From JBFWWW01 sp050245975 (GTDB lineage: Bacteria; Pseudomonadota; Alphaproteobacteria; Rhizobiales; Hyphomicrobiaceae): a stretch of 15,522 bases of DNA. Each line of letters begins with the position of its first letter. The first letter of the stretch is position 1. Below the pieces are notes generated by a model. The model had not been told where the DNA came from, did not search any database, and saw only the letters and a list, made by a program, of their open reading frames with translations. A program made the translations under genes and the position numbers. Shown here one piece after another: positions 8,632 through 14,551 of this stretch. Location of the stretch: NCBI GenBank assembly GCA_050245975.1, contig JBFWWW010000082.1, positions 1 through 15,522 of the forward strand. The letters are read 5' to 3'.

Positions 8632-9479
8632 TCGCCTTGCGACACCGCGGGAGCCGGCAGGCTTGTGGTCGGCGTCGGCTGGCCGTCGGCTGGCTTTTTC
8701 TGGGCCTTCTCGTCAACGCCTTCCTCTCGGCACCTTCCGAAGCACAGTCCATCCGCAAGCCACCGCCGCCACCGGGACGCGATCCCGGCGGCCTCGCAAT
8801 CGCAATCCTGTCGACCGGCATCGACTACAGGGATCCCGAGACCGCGCGGCTGCTTGCCCGCGACGGCGAAGGCGAAATCATCGCTTGGGACACCATCGAC
8901 AACGACAACCGCCCGTTTGCGCCGCGGGGCCCGTCGCCGTCCACCGGGATGAGCGGGACGGACATCGCACAACTGGTCGGAGGTCCGGGACGCCGCATCG
9001 TGCCGGTCCGGATCGCGGAGGACGACCCGGCATCCATTGGACGGGCGCTCGCGTTCGTCACGCGCACCCCGGCATCCATCATCCTGATGCCGACCGGCAT
9101 TCGGATCGATTGGACAACACTTGTCGGCCCGATGGCCTTCACCGCTGCGCGCGGCCTGCTTCTCGTCGTCCCAACCGCGTCTGGAGCGCAAACCGGCGGC
9201 GAGGGATTGCCAATGCTTCGGCAGATGCCGGGGGTCATTCTCGCGGCTGACGCTGACAGCAAAGGCCCGGCAGACCGAGACATTCTTTATGTCAGCCGCG
9301 GCGATCCCGGTTCCACGGTCGCGGGAACGTTGGCGGCATGCTGGGATCGCTTGGCGCCGCTCCCCGATGCTTCCGGGCGCAAATCCGCCTTTCTGGCGCT
9401 CGTTGCGGCGCAGATGTCGGGCGGACGCGACGGCCAGTGTGTTCCCCCCACGGTCATGCTCCGGCGGCAGGCACGCTGA
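8628..9479 (+). CDS. Exported subtilase-fold (S8-like) protein without a recognisable catalytic triad, function unknown
   Basis: A 283-residue protein. A basic stretch (RRR, 15-17), a hydrophobic segment (18-34) and SAPSEA (34-39) form a signal peptide. From 57 on, the order of motifs follows subtilases: LAIAILSTGIDYRDPE (56-71) for the Asp motif, WDTIDNDNRPF (87-97), GMSGTDIAQLVGG (107-119) for GHGTHVAG, RIVPVRI (123-129), IILMPTG (151-157), LLLVVPTASG (177-186) for the AAGN stretch, MPGVILAADADS (200-211), and GDPGSTVAGTLAA (225-237) for GTSMAAP. The catalytic positions appear replaced: Asp by Ser62, His by Ser109, Ser by Thr230, and the oxyanion Asn is absent. If the alignment is right the protein is exported but inactive, perhaps a binding or scaffold protein. 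It is coupled to mobA by ATGA, so cotranslation is likely. The fold call is by eye; a hypothetical protein is the safe alternative. Confidence 0.75.
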   Translation: MIALRHRGSRQACGRRRLAVGWLFLGLLVNAFLSAPSEAQSIRKPPPPPGRDPGGLAIAILSTGIDYRDPETARLLARDGEGEIIAWDTIDNDNRPFAPRGPSPSTGMSGTDIAQLVGGPGRRIVPVRIAEDDPASIGRALAFVTRTPASIILMPTGIRIDWTTLVGPMAFTAARGLLLVVPTASGAQTGGEGLPMLRQMPGVILAADADSKGPADRDILYVSRGDPGSTVAGTLAACWDRLAPLPDASGRKSAFLALVAAQMSGGRDGQCVPPTVMLRRQAR

Positions 9480-9669
9480 CTGCCCCTGGTCTCCTCACGT
9501 GCGATCACGCGGCGATCGCTATTGATCACCGTTCATCACGCGTCCGTGACGCCCCCTCCCGGCGCCGGAACACCGGCCTATATCACCGTCTACGAGCGGA
9601 CGACATGCCCGCTCACGAGCTCGCAATTAACTGAGTTCAAAGCGCATTTCGCACAAAGGAGATCACGCC
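9480..9669. other. Intergenic region before the micropeptide genes
   Basis: These 190 bases hold short inverted repeats (CCGGCGCCGG near 9559-9568; GAGCGG-N9-CCGCTC at 9594-9614; CGAGCTCG at 9616-9623) with no T-run, so no clear terminator. A/T-richer sequence at 9622-9660 precedes the first micropeptide gene and may hold its promoter, but no good -35/-10 pair was found. Confidence 0.35.
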
Positions 9670-9792
9670 ATGAAGACCATCGTTTCCGCCCTGCTCGCCC
9701 TGTCCGTCCTGACCGGCGTCGCCGCCTCGGCCAACGCCGCCGGCTTCAACGCCAAGACCTTCTACGAGCAGATCGACGCCGGCCGCTACTGA
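9670..9792 (+). CDS. Small exported peptide (40 residues), first of a tandem pair
   Basis: The ATG at 9670 follows AAAGGAG with eight bases of spacing. Residues 1-23 form a compact Sec signal peptide: MKT start, a Leu/Ala/Val core (4-19) and SANA before the cleavage site. The mature product is AGFNAKTFYEQIDAGRY, only 17 residues. The signal part is identical at amino acid level to that of the next gene while five of its 23 codons differ silently, which argues strongly that both are translated and under selection. No known family can be assigned with confidence. It is 190 bases downstream of the subtilase-fold gene and 65 bases upstream of its duplicate. Confidence 0.8.
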   Translation: MKTIVSALLALSVLTGVAASANAAGFNAKTFYEQIDAGRY

Positions 9793-9857
9793 GCCGACGG
9801 CCGCCTGAACGGCACAGAACTGAACACCACAAAAGACCTCTCAGAGGAGATCAGATC

Positions 9858-9974
9858 ATGAAGACCATCGTTTCCGCGCTTCTCGCCCTGTCGGTGCTGA
9901 CCGGCGTCGCCGCTTCGGCCAACGCCTTCGACGCCAAGTCGTTCTACCAGCAGGTCGACCGCGACCACTACTGA
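9858..9974 (+). CDS. Small exported peptide (38 residues), second of a tandem pair
   Basis: The ATG at 9858 follows GAGGAG with eight bases of spacing. The 23-residue signal peptide equals that of the upstream copy. The mature product FDAKSFYQQVDRDHY (15 residues) shares the pattern F-[ND]-A-K-[TS]-F-Y-[EQ]-Q-[IV]-D and the C-terminal Tyr with its neighbour, and differs by loss of two residues after the cleavage site and at the three residues before the final Tyr. A strong terminator begins about 20 bases after the stop, so the pair ends a transcription unit. No cysteine, so no disulfide. Function unknown; a secreted signal, inhibitor or binding partner are possibilities without direct evidence. 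Confidence 0.8.
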   Translation: MKTIVSALLALSVLTGVAASANAFDAKSFYQQVDRDHY

Positions 9975-9994
9975 GGTCGCCAGACCTTCGCCTG

Positions 9995-10026
9995 AAAGGG
10001 GCCGGCACCCGCGTGCCGGCCCTTTT
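9995..10026 (+). terminator. Intrinsic terminator after the micropeptide genes
   Basis: A perfect 10-bp stem GGGCCGGCAC/GTGCCGGCCC (9999-10008 and 10013-10022) with loop CCGC is followed by TTTT and preceded by AAA that could extend the pairing. It isolates the micropeptide unit from moaA. Confidence 0.88.
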
Positions 10027-10074
10027 GCGTTGCGGCACCGATCATGGGCTCCGGGGACTTGAAAGAGATGCCAG

Positions 10075-10091
10075 TGCACGCAATTTGTGCA
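10075..10091. promoter_or_regulatory. Inverted repeat upstream of moaA, TGCAC-N7-GTGCA
   Basis: Perfect 5-bp arms flank GCAATTT in the short interval between the micropeptide terminator and moaA, about 60 bases before the start. It could be an operator or part of the promoter. No family of regulator can be named from it. Confidence 0.3.
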
Positions 10092-10149
10092 AGATAGACG
10101 CCATCAGGACTAAGCGGCCGTTCGCTTCGCATCGGCGAAATGGCCTTGC

Positions 10150-11184
10150 ATGGAACCAATGACGCAGCCGACCACCAGCAAAGGCCAGAATCCGCTTGTC
10201 GACCCCTTCGGGCGACACGTGACGTATCTGCGTGTCTCGGTCACCGATCGCTGCGACTTCCGCTGCGTTTATTGCATGTCCGAGCACATGACGTTCCTCC
10301 CCAAGCGCGACCTGCTGACGCTGGAGGAACTCGACCGGCTCTGCTCGGCATTTGTCGCACGAGGCGTTCGCAAGCTGCGCATCACCGGCGGCGAGCCGCT
10401 TGTTCGCAAGAACATCATGTGGCTGTTCCGCGCTCTGTCGCAGCATCTCGACCGGGGCACTCTCGACGAGCTGACCCTGACGACAAACGGCAGCCAGCTG
10501 CCCCGCTTCGCAGCCGAGCTGGCGAGCCTTGGCGTCAGGCGCGTCAACGTCTCCCTCGACACTTTGCGCCCGGACAGGTTCCGCGCCATCACGCGCTGGG
10601 GGGATTTTTCGGCCGTCATGGACGGCATAGATGCGGCCGAGCGCGCAGGCCTGTCGGTCAAGATCAACGCTGTGGCGCTGAAGGGCGTCAACGAGGACGA
10701 GATTGACGATCTCATCCGTTTCGCCCACGGCCGCCGCTTCGACCTGACTCTGATCGAGACGATGCCGCTCGGCGAAATCGACGGCAACCGCCTCGACCAG
10801 TACCTGCCGCTATCCATCGTGCGCGCGCGCCTCATGGACAACTGGACATTGCGTGACATTCCCTATCGCACCGGCGGACCGGCGCGTTATGTCGAAGTCG
10901 CCGAGACCGGCGGCAGGCTCGGCTTCATCACGCCGATGACGCACAATTTCTGTGAAAGCTGCAACCGGGTGCGCCTCACCTGCACCGGTACGCTCTACAT
11001 GTGCCTGGGCCAGGACGACGCGGCCGACCTGCGGACGCCGCTGCGATCGGAAGCCGGCGACGGCGCCCTGATGGCCGCCATCGACCGTGCGATCGCGCGC
11101 AAGCCGAAGGGGCACGATTTCGTCATCGACCGGCGATCGCAGCGGCCGGCTGTCGCCAGGCACATGAGCGTGACCGGCGGCTGA
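10150..11184 (+). CDS. moaA: GTP 3',8-cyclase, molybdenum cofactor biosynthesis protein A
   Basis: A 344-residue radical SAM enzyme that converts GTP to 3',8-cyclo-7,8-dihydro-GTP, which MoaC turns into cyclic pyranopterin monophosphate. The SAM cluster motif is C35-X3-C39-X2-C42 in DRCDFRCVYC; ITGGEPLVRK (78-87) is the SAM-binding glycine region; TTNGSQL, NVSLDTL (133-139) and KINAVALKGVNEDEI (171-185) are typical. The second, substrate-binding 4Fe-4S cluster uses C268-X2-C271-X13-C285 in NFCESCNRVRLTCTG. The protein ends in Gly-Gly (343-344), the conserved tail that MoaA needs for catalysis. Length is normal. The start is ATG 10150 or the in-frame ATG 10159; neither has a strong ribosome-binding site. 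moaC is not in the window, and an EamA gene follows after 65 bases. Confidence 0.96.
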   Translation: MEPMTQPTTSKGQNPLVDPFGRHVTYLRVSVTDRCDFRCVYCMSEHMTFLPKRDLLTLEELDRLCSAFVARGVRKLRITGGEPLVRKNIMWLFRALSQHLDRGTLDELTLTTNGSQLPRFAAELASLGVRRVNVSLDTLRPDRFRAITRWGDFSAVMDGIDAAERAGLSVKINAVALKGVNEDEIDDLIRFAHGRRFDLTLIETMPLGEIDGNRLDQYLPLSIVRARLMDNWTLRDIPYRTGGPARYVEVAETGGRLGFITPMTHNFCESCNRVRLTCTGTLYMCLGQDDAADLRTPLRSEAGDGALMAAIDRAIARKPKGHDFVIDRRSQRPAVARHMSVTGG

Positions 11185-11249
11185 GCGACCGCGACGCACC
11201 CGGGGGAAGCGTTGACGACGTCAGGACCAAGCGCGAGCGCGCACCGCGC

Positions 11250-12149
11250 ATGACCGACAATCTGCGCGGCATCGTGACCGTCGTCATCTCGTCGATCGCC
11301 TACGTCTTCAACGACGCGATGGTGAAGCTCGCGGCAAGCGAGCTCCCGATCGGCGAAATCATCGTTCTGCGCGGCATCCTGTCGACCGGGCTGCTCGCCA
11401 TCGGAGCCATTGTCCTCGGCGCATGGCGGCCCATCCGCGTGCTTCTGACCCCCGGCATGATCCTGCGCCTCATCGCGGCGTCGGGAGCCACATGCTTCAT
11501 CGTTTTCGCGCTCAGCAATCTACCGCTGCCGACCGTGACGGCCGTGCTGCAAGTCACTCCCCTCGCCGTCACAGCGGGATCGGCGTTTCTCTACGGCGAG
11601 CGTGTCGGCTGGCGACGCTGGACGGCGGCGCTCACGGGCTTTATCGGCGTGCTGCTTGTCGTGCGGCCGACGGGCACGGGCTTTGGATCGGCCGGCTGGA
11701 TCGCCCTCACGGCACTGATCTTCACGACCGTGCGAGACCTCTCGACCCGCAGCATCGACAGGAGCATTCCGTCGATCTACATCGCCACCGCCAGCTCCGC
11801 CGCCATAGGCCTTGCCGGCTTCATGCTGATGCCCTTCGAAGTCTGGACGGCACCTTCCGCCCATGCGTGGTCTCTCATGTCGGCCTCGGCGGCCTTTCTA
11901 TTCGTCGGCAACACGCTGATCGTCTATGCGCTGAGGACGGGTGATCTCTCGGTCGTGGCGCCGTTCCGCTACACCGTGATCCCGCTCTCCCTGGTGCTCG
12001 GCTACCTCTTCTGGGACGATATTCCTGACCTCATTGCGATGTTCGGCATTCTGCTCGTGATGGGTGCCGGGCTCTACACCCTGCAGCGCGAACGCCGCCG
12101 GATGGCGACTGTCGCCGCGTCTCCAGCTGAAAGGACCCCTGCGCCATGA
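11250..12149 (+). CDS. EamA/DMT-superfamily permease
   Basis: A 299-residue membrane protein with about ten helices in two EamA repeats. The first repeat starts at GIVTVVISSIAYVFNDAMVK (7-26) and includes GEIIVLRGILSTG (35-47) and ALSNLPLPTVTAVLQVTPLA (86-105), the usual DMT pattern, followed by GERVGWRRWTAALTGFIGVL (115-134). The second repeat ends with DLSVVAPFRYTVIPLSLVLG and FGILLVMGAGLYTL. DMT permeases export or exchange metabolites; the substrate cannot be read. The ATG at 11250 has no good ribosome-binding site, but the frame upstream of it overlaps moaA in a different frame and has no membrane character. The stop overlaps the aldolase start as ATGA, so the pair is translationally coupled. 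The C-terminal 20 residues are basic and Pro/Ala-rich. Confidence 0.9.
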   Translation: MTDNLRGIVTVVISSIAYVFNDAMVKLAASELPIGEIIVLRGILSTGLLAIGAIVLGAWRPIRVLLTPGMILRLIAASGATCFIVFALSNLPLPTVTAVLQVTPLAVTAGSAFLYGERVGWRRWTAALTGFIGVLLVVRPTGTGFGSAGWIALTALIFTTVRDLSTRSIDRSIPSIYIATASSAAIGLAGFMLMPFEVWTAPSAHAWSLMSASAAFLFVGNTLIVYALRTGDLSVVAPFRYTVIPLSLVLGYLFWDDIPDLIAMFGILLVMGAGLYTLQRERRRMATVAASPAERTPAP

Positions 12150-12907
12150 AACCCAATCGGATGAAGGAGAAGATCGGACGCGGCGAGCCGGCGCTCGGCT
12201 GCTCGATCATGTTCCCCTCGCCGCAGATCGTGGAGATGCTCGGCTACGCGGGCTTCGACTGGGTACTGCTGGACTGCGAGCACGGGTCCATCGGACCTGC
12301 CGATCTCGAGCTGATGTCCATGGCAGCCGACGCTGTCGGTATCACACCCATCGGGCGGCCGCGCAGCAATGCGACTGCGGAAATCCAGGCGGTGCTGGAT
12401 CGCGGCGTGCACGGCGTGCAGATCCCTCACATCAACACTGCGGAGGATGCGCAGCGGGCGGTGGCGGCGGTGAAGTTCGGTCCCGGCGCAGGGCGGGGCC
12501 TCGCGGCGGGCACGCGACCGGACCGCTGGGGTCTCGGCTCACGCATGCCGGATTTCGCGGCCCAGGCAAACGCGCAGACGTTGATTGCCGTCCAGATCGA
12601 GCACCAGAGCGCGGTCGGCAACATCGATGCGATCCTGCGCGTCCCCGACATCGATGTGTTCTTTATCGGCCCGTCCGACTTATCGCAGTCGATGGGCCAC
12701 CCGGGAAATCCGAAGGCGCCAACCGTCGCCGCGGCCATCGATGACACGCTGGCCGCCATCCGTGCCGCGGGCAAGGTCCCCGGCATGCCGGCCACCACGG
12801 ATGCGCTGGCCGACACGATCGCGAAGGGTTGCCGGTATATCTACACGCATTTGCCCAAGATCATCGGAGCGGGGACTGCAGGATATCTCAAGGCAGCCGG
12901 CCGCTAG
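12146..12907 (+). CDS. HpcH/HpaI-family aldolase (class II, pyruvate-type 2-oxo acid aldolase)
   Basis: A 253-residue cytoplasmic enzyme, the usual length for the family. The residues that serve metal binding and catalysis in E. coli HpaI have counterparts: His46 in LLDCEHGSIGP (41-51), Arg71 in IGRPRSN, Gln150 and Glu152 in AVQIEH (148-153), and Asp178 in FFIGPSDLSQS (172-182). The glycine-rich loop GPGAGRGLA (112-120) also fits. Such enzymes reversibly split 4-hydroxy-2-oxo acids into pyruvate (or a related oxo acid) and an aldehyde, with a divalent metal. Close relatives act in homoprotocatechuate, rhamnonate and sugar acid breakdown, so the natural substrate is open. It is coupled to the EamA permease by ATGA, which suggests that the permease handles a substrate or product of the aldolase. 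No clear terminator follows. Confidence 0.9.
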   Translation: MKPNRMKEKIGRGEPALGCSIMFPSPQIVEMLGYAGFDWVLLDCEHGSIGPADLELMSMAADAVGITPIGRPRSNATAEIQAVLDRGVHGVQIPHINTAEDAQRAVAAVKFGPGAGRGLAAGTRPDRWGLGSRMPDFAAQANAQTLIAVQIEHQSAVGNIDAILRVPDIDVFFIGPSDLSQSMGHPGNPKAPTVAAAIDDTLAAIRAAGKVPGMPATTDALADTIAKGCRYIYTHLPKIIGAGTAGYLKAAGR

Positions 12908-13150
12908 GGCGCGTTCCGGCTGCGATACTTGAACTTCAATTTGTCCGAGCGCACGCAGGCCGCCGCAGTGCGCGACGGGTTAGTCGGTCTCCCGCAGTCC
13001 ACGCGGCCCTTTTCAGGCAGCGCAAGCAGCCAACTCTTGCCTCTTCCGAAGCGCCGTCTAAACGTGATGTTCAAATGCATTTTTGTCTAGTATTGCATCA
13101 TCCAGCACCTCGCAGACCGGCAAGGTCATCGGCGTCAACGATATTCTTGG
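12908..13150. other. Intergenic region between the aldolase and the response regulator
   Basis: These 243 bases hold no gene. GGCCGC near 12958 can pair with GCGGCC near 13006, followed by CTTTT, giving a possible long branched terminator, but the loop is large. A notably A/T-rich stretch with ATGCA and TGCAT as inverted repeats about 13 bases apart (13075-13097) lies 50-75 bases before the regulator and is the likely promoter or operator area. Confidence 0.35.
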
Positions 13151-14551
13151 ATGACGGACACCATGCGTGACCGCGCAACCCAAACCCTCCAGGAGGCTCC
13201 CGGCGATCCGGAATTCGGGCCCTGGCTGGCGAAAGCCGCCATCCTCGTGGTGGACGACGAGCCCGGCATGCGCAATTTCCTCCAGCGCACACTGCAGCCG
13301 CGCTGCAGGCGCATCGAGACCGCGGGAGACACGGAAGAAGCCTCGCGCAAGCTCGATCGGCAGCACTTCGACGTCGTCATCCTCGACAATATCATGCCCG
13401 GCAAGAACGGGGTCGACTGGCTGGCCGAACAGCGCGCAGTCGGCTTCTTCGCCGATGCGATCCTGATGACGGCCTATGCGGATCTCGAAACGGCGATCCA
13501 GGCGCTGCGCGCAGGCGCCGCTGATTTCGTGCTGAAGCCGTTCCGGTCCAACCAGATCCTCAACGCGGTGGCGCGCTGCCTCGATCGCGTCCGCCTTCAG
13601 CGCGAGAACTACGTGCTGAACTACGAGCTGCGCTCCACGTCGGAACATGTGCTGCTGCGCGACAAGCTGATCGGCGAATCGACGGCCGTGCGCCAGGTTC
13701 GCGACACCATCGCCCGCGTTGCGCCGCTGCCCACCTCGGTGCTTCTCACAGGCCAGTCGGGTACGGGCAAGGAGGTCGCGGCGCGCTCTCTGCACTTGCT
13801 GTCGGACCGCGCGGACAAGCCATTCGTGCCGATCAACTGCGCGGCTATCCCGCCGGAAATGATCGAGAGCGAGTTGTTCGGCCATCTCAAGGGTGCATTC
13901 ACCGGCGCCCACGAGCGCCGCGATGGGCTGTTCCAGCATGCCCAGGGCGGCACGCTGTTCCTGGACGAGATTGGCGAGCTGCCGCTGCCCACGCAGAGCA
14001 AGCTGCTGCGCGTGCTCGAGGACCGCCGTGTGCGGCCGGTCGGGTCGGAACGCGAAGTCCCCGTCGACCTGCGCTTCATCTTCGCGACCAATGCCGAGCT
14101 GGACAAGGAGGTGGAAAAGGGTCGTTTCCGTACCGACCTGTATTTCCGCATCAACGTCCTGCAGATTCACTTGCCGCCGCTCAAGGATCGCGGCGCCGAC
14201 GTGCAGGAGCTCGCGGCGCTGTTCATGCGCAAGTTGTCGCGGCAGCTCGGTATGCCGCCGGTGCCGATCTCCGAGGACGTGCGGGTGGCACTCGCACAGT
14301 ACGATTGGCCGGGCAATGTGCGCGAGCTGCGCAACATGGTCGAGCGCGCCGTGATCCTGGGACATTTCCCCGACGACTTTGTCGCCGAGCCGACGACAGA
14401 TCCGGAGCCAGGGAGAAGCCTCGCCGCAATCGAGCGCCGCCATATTCTGGCGGTCTTGCAGGAGGCTGGCGGCAACCGCGACGAAGCCGCACGCAGGCTT
14501 GGAATCTCGCGCCGGACCATCGATCGAAAATGCGCTGTTTGGAATGTCTGA
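13151..14551 (+). CDS. Sigma-54-dependent response regulator, NtrC/DctD family
   Basis: A 466-residue cytoplasmic activator with three domains. The receiver domain (29-145) has the acidic pair D35-D36, phosphoacceptor D79 in VVILDNIMPG, T107 and K129. The AAA+ domain (172-405) has Walker A GQSGTGKE (201-208), the sigma-54 contact loop GAFTGA (248-253), Walker B GTLFLDEIG (267-275) and DWPGNVREL (385-393). A Fis-type helix-turn-helix (433-464) binds enhancer DNA. When phosphorylated such proteins form a ring and melt sigma-54 promoters. ATG 13151 and the in-frame ATG 13163 are both possible; neither has a clear ribosome-binding site. Its stop overlaps the kinase start by eight bases, so kinase and regulator are a couple. 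Regulated genes are not evident; a sigma-54-like site lies before dctQ. Confidence 0.95.
   Translation: MTDTMRDRATQTLQEAPGDPEFGPWLAKAAILVVDDEPGMRNFLQRTLQPRCRRIETAGDTEEASRKLDRQHFDVVILDNIMPGKNGVDWLAEQRAVGFFADAILMTAYADLETAIQALRAGAADFVLKPFRSNQILNAVARCLDRVRLQRENYVLNYELRSTSEHVLLRDKLIGESTAVRQVRDTIARVAPLPTSVLLTGQSGTGKEVAARSLHLLSDRADKPFVPINCAAIPPEMIESELFGHLKGAFTGAHERRDGLFQHAQGGTLFLDEIGELPLPTQSKLLRVLEDRRVRPVGSEREVPVDLRFIFATNAELDKEVEKGRFRTDLYFRINVLQIHLPPLKDRGADVQELAALFMRKLSRQLGMPPVPISEDVRVALAQYDWPGNVRELRNMVERAVILGHFPDDFVAEPTTDPEPGRSLAAIERRHILAVLQEAGGNRDEAARRLGISRRTIDRKCAVWNV

Larger units (their letters stand above)
9652..9974 (+). repeat. Tandem gene duplication of the micropeptide genes, including ribosome-binding sites
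   Basis: Both units share an AGGAGATCA motif, eight bases to ATG, and an open frame with strong DNA similarity: 64 of 69 bases identical over the signal peptides, all five differences silent, and a two-codon gap just after. The 65 bases between the genes are not obviously repeated. Confidence 0.8.

Noticed and set aside
9522..9974. 150-residue plus-strand frame spanning both micropeptide genes
   Set aside because: It passes out of frame through the first peptide gene and joins the second only at its end. Separate ATG starts with good ribosome-binding sites and the silent substitution pattern support two short genes.
9670..11184. Micropeptides as substrates of the neighbouring radical SAM enzyme (RiPP-like pair)
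   Set aside because: The enzyme has both MoaA cysteine clusters and the C-terminal Gly-Gly, so it is a true GTP cyclase. The peptides carry a Sec signal rather than a RiPP leader, lack Cys, and are separated from moaA by a terminator.
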